In this document: positions 5,566-6,357 of the stretch, one piece after another
Layout of the letters: every line of letters starts with the position of its first letter
How positions within the stretch are numbered: the first letter of the stretch is position 1
Assembly: GCA_948468465.1 (NCBI GenBank)
Contig: CAOKJJ010000240.1
Coordinates: 1-6,357 of the forward strand
DNA length: 6,357 bases
Source: an uncultured Eubacterium sp.
GTDB taxonomy: Bacteria > Bacillota_A > Clostridia > Lachnospirales > Lachnospiraceae
Direction of reading: 5' to 3'
The notes under the pieces: generated by a model
The model's input: only the letters and a program-made list of their open reading frames with translations
Told to the model about the DNA's origin: nothing
Database searches by the model: none
Made by a program: the position numbers and the translations under genes

Positions 5566-6135
5566 ATGCTAGATCAACAGGATATTATGATTCTGAAAAA
5601 TATGATGGAATCTGTGATGGATGAGAAGCTTGCGGTCCAGGAAGCGTCGATCTTAGCGAAGGTAGACGAAAAGCTTGCACAGATGGAAGTATCAATCTTA
5701 GCGAAGGTAGACGAAAAGCTGGACAGAAGATTGGCAGAAATGGAAACGTCGATTTTAGCGAAGGTGGACGAGAAGCTGGACAGAAGATTGGCAGAAATGG
5801 AAGCGTCAATTTTAGCGAAGGTGGACGAAAAGCTTGCGCAGATGGAAGTATCAATCTTAGCAAAAGTAGACGAAAAGATTGCAAAAACGGAAAATCTTAT
5901 TTTGGAAGAATTAGAGCGTACAAGAAATATTTTAGAAGAGAAAATTCAGCGCGTGCAGAATAATATTGATGAACTAAATCAATATTACAGTATTACAAAG
6001 CTTGAAAAAGACAATACGATTCTGTTTTTAAAAAGAGTGGATGAGCTGGAAAAAAGAGTAGAAAAATTAGAAGAAAAGCAGTATAAGGAAGAACATGCTG
6101 GCAGTGCAGAAAACTTTTTGGCAGCTGAGGAATAA
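5566..6135 (+). CDS. Repeat-containing coiled-coil protein of unknown function
   Basis: I do not recognise a named family. The 189-aa product is predicted to be almost entirely helical, highly charged, and free of Cys, Trp, signal peptide or membrane segment, so it is probably cytoplasmic. A short head (1-25) ends in DEKLAVQ, which looks like a partial repeat. Five repeats of the form E-x-S-I-L-A-K-V-D-E-K follow (26-40, 41-59, 60-78, 79-93, 94-108), of 15, 19, 19, 15 and 15 residues; the longer ones add a D-R-R-L segment. A second helical part (about 109-140) leads to a C-terminal heptad zipper (about 145-172, with KRVDELEKRVEKLEEK) and a short acidic tail. The ATG follows AGGGAGG by 8 nt. 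It has its own promoter and terminator, so nothing ties it functionally to Rnf. An oligomeric scaffold or adaptor is plausible but only inferred. Confidence 0.85.
   Translation: MLDQQDIMILKNMMESVMDEKLAVQEASILAKVDEKLAQMEVSILAKVDEKLDRRLAEMETSILAKVDEKLDRRLAEMEASILAKVDEKLAQMEVSILAKVDEKIAKTENLILEELERTRNILEEKIQRVQNNIDELNQYYSITKLEKDNTILFLKRVDELEKRVEKLEEKQYKEEHAGSAENFLAAEE
5641..5889 (+). repeat. In-frame tandem repeats, 45- and 57-bp units, in the coiled-coil gene
   Basis: The five units are 5641-5685 (45 bp), 5686-5742 (57), 5743-5799 (57), 5800-5844 (45) and 5845-5889 (45). Units 1 and 4 differ at 4 of 45 positions, all synonymous. Units 2 and 3 differ at 7 of 57 and share an identical 27-nt end. 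All unit lengths are multiples of three, so gain or loss of units would keep the frame. The pattern points to past duplication with selection on the protein sequence. Confidence 0.9.
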
Positions 6136-6207
6136 GCTGCAGGTGCCAATTTTATACATCCAGATAAAATGAAAAAATAGTATTTAACAGATTCAATAGA
6201 TACATAG

Positions 6208-6247
6208 AAAAAGATGCGGTTTTATTTTTAGAAAGCCGCATCTTTTT
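6208..6247. terminator. Intrinsic terminator of the coiled-coil gene, possibly bidirectional
   Basis: A16-bp stem (6208-6223 with 6232-6247, one T-G wobble) closes an 8-nt loop. Its GC core is GATGCGG paired with CCGCATC. The stem ends in five T on the right and starts with five A on the left, so it could terminate transcription from either side. It lies 72 nt after the stop codon. Confidence 0.88.
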
Positions 6248-6292
6248 AGTGTGCTTGGTAGGCAATCGTAAAATTTTTAATTATTAATTCTA

Positions 6293-6325
6293 AAAGATAA
6301 CATTTTATATAGAATTGTTATCTTT
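6293..6325. repeat. AT-rich inverted repeat near the window end
   Basis: AAAGATAACA (6293-6302) and TGTTATCTTT (6316-6325) are perfect inverted repeats around a 13-nt spacer that can itself pair weakly. There is no GC-rich core and no good T-run on the + strand. It may be an operator for a gene beyond the window or a weak terminator for a gene arriving on the - strand. No gene is visible in 6248-6357. Confidence 0.45.
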
Positions 6326-6357
6326 AAACATTCTATACCAATTATTTATTTTTTGCA

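Noticed and set aside
5585..5884. 99-codon open frame on the - strand across the repeats
   Set aside because: It is the antisense shadow of the repeat array; its own repetitiveness derives from the + strand coding repeats.
5641..5889. Repeats considered as a CRISPR array
   Set aside because: Units are contiguous, without unique spacers, and encode a conserved peptide in one open frame; no cas genes are present.

Overview
The window is a stretch of a Firmicutes chromosome, most likely from an anaerobic gut-type clostridium in or near the Lachnospiraceae. The basis is the gene order rnfC-D-G-E-A-B, short clostridial-length RnfC (439 aa) and RnfB (267 aa), strong AGGAGG-type ribosome binding sites, AT-rich spacers and moderate-GC genes. 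Genus or species cannot be read from the sequence.

Positions 1-267 are a regulatory region. It has a candidate promoter (18-46), a perfect 12-bp-arm palindrome just downstream of it (57-83), a second candidate promoter with an extended -10 (188-196), and copies of an ATGCATGTWTTT motif. Positions 268-5334 hold a complete six-gene rnf operon on the + strand. Its genes overlap (rnfD/rnfG by 4 nt, rnfG/rnfE by 1 nt) or lie 12-32 nt apart. It closes with a hairpin terminator at 5349-5385.

The six products form the membrane-bound Rnf complex (ferredoxin:NAD+ oxidoreductase, ion-translocating). RnfB takes electrons from reduced ferredoxin through its Fe-S clusters. RnfA and RnfE carry an intramembrane Cys set. 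RnfD and RnfG carry covalent FMN, and RnfC holds FMN and Fe-S clusters and reduces NAD+. Electron flow is coupled to export of Na+ or H+; which ion cannot be told here. The key cofactor residues looked for in each subunit are present, so the complex looks functional. The flavin transferase ApbE, needed to load FMN on RnfD and RnfG, is not in the window.

Positions 5335-5565 are intergenic: the rnf terminator, a 69-nt GC-rich patch of unknown nature (5404-5472), and a good promoter for the next gene. Positions 5566-6135 encode a 189-aa all-helical protein of unknown function with five in-frame repeats of two lengths (15 and 19 residues). It is a separate transcription unit ending in a strong, potentially bidirectional terminator (6208-6247). 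The last 110 bases are AT-rich, contain one further inverted repeat (6293-6325), and have no gene I can support.

Most of the window is a well-understood system. The less explained parts are the palindrome in the rnf leader, a Cys/His-rich tail on RnfE, the GC-rich intergenic patch and the repeat-built coiled-coil protein.
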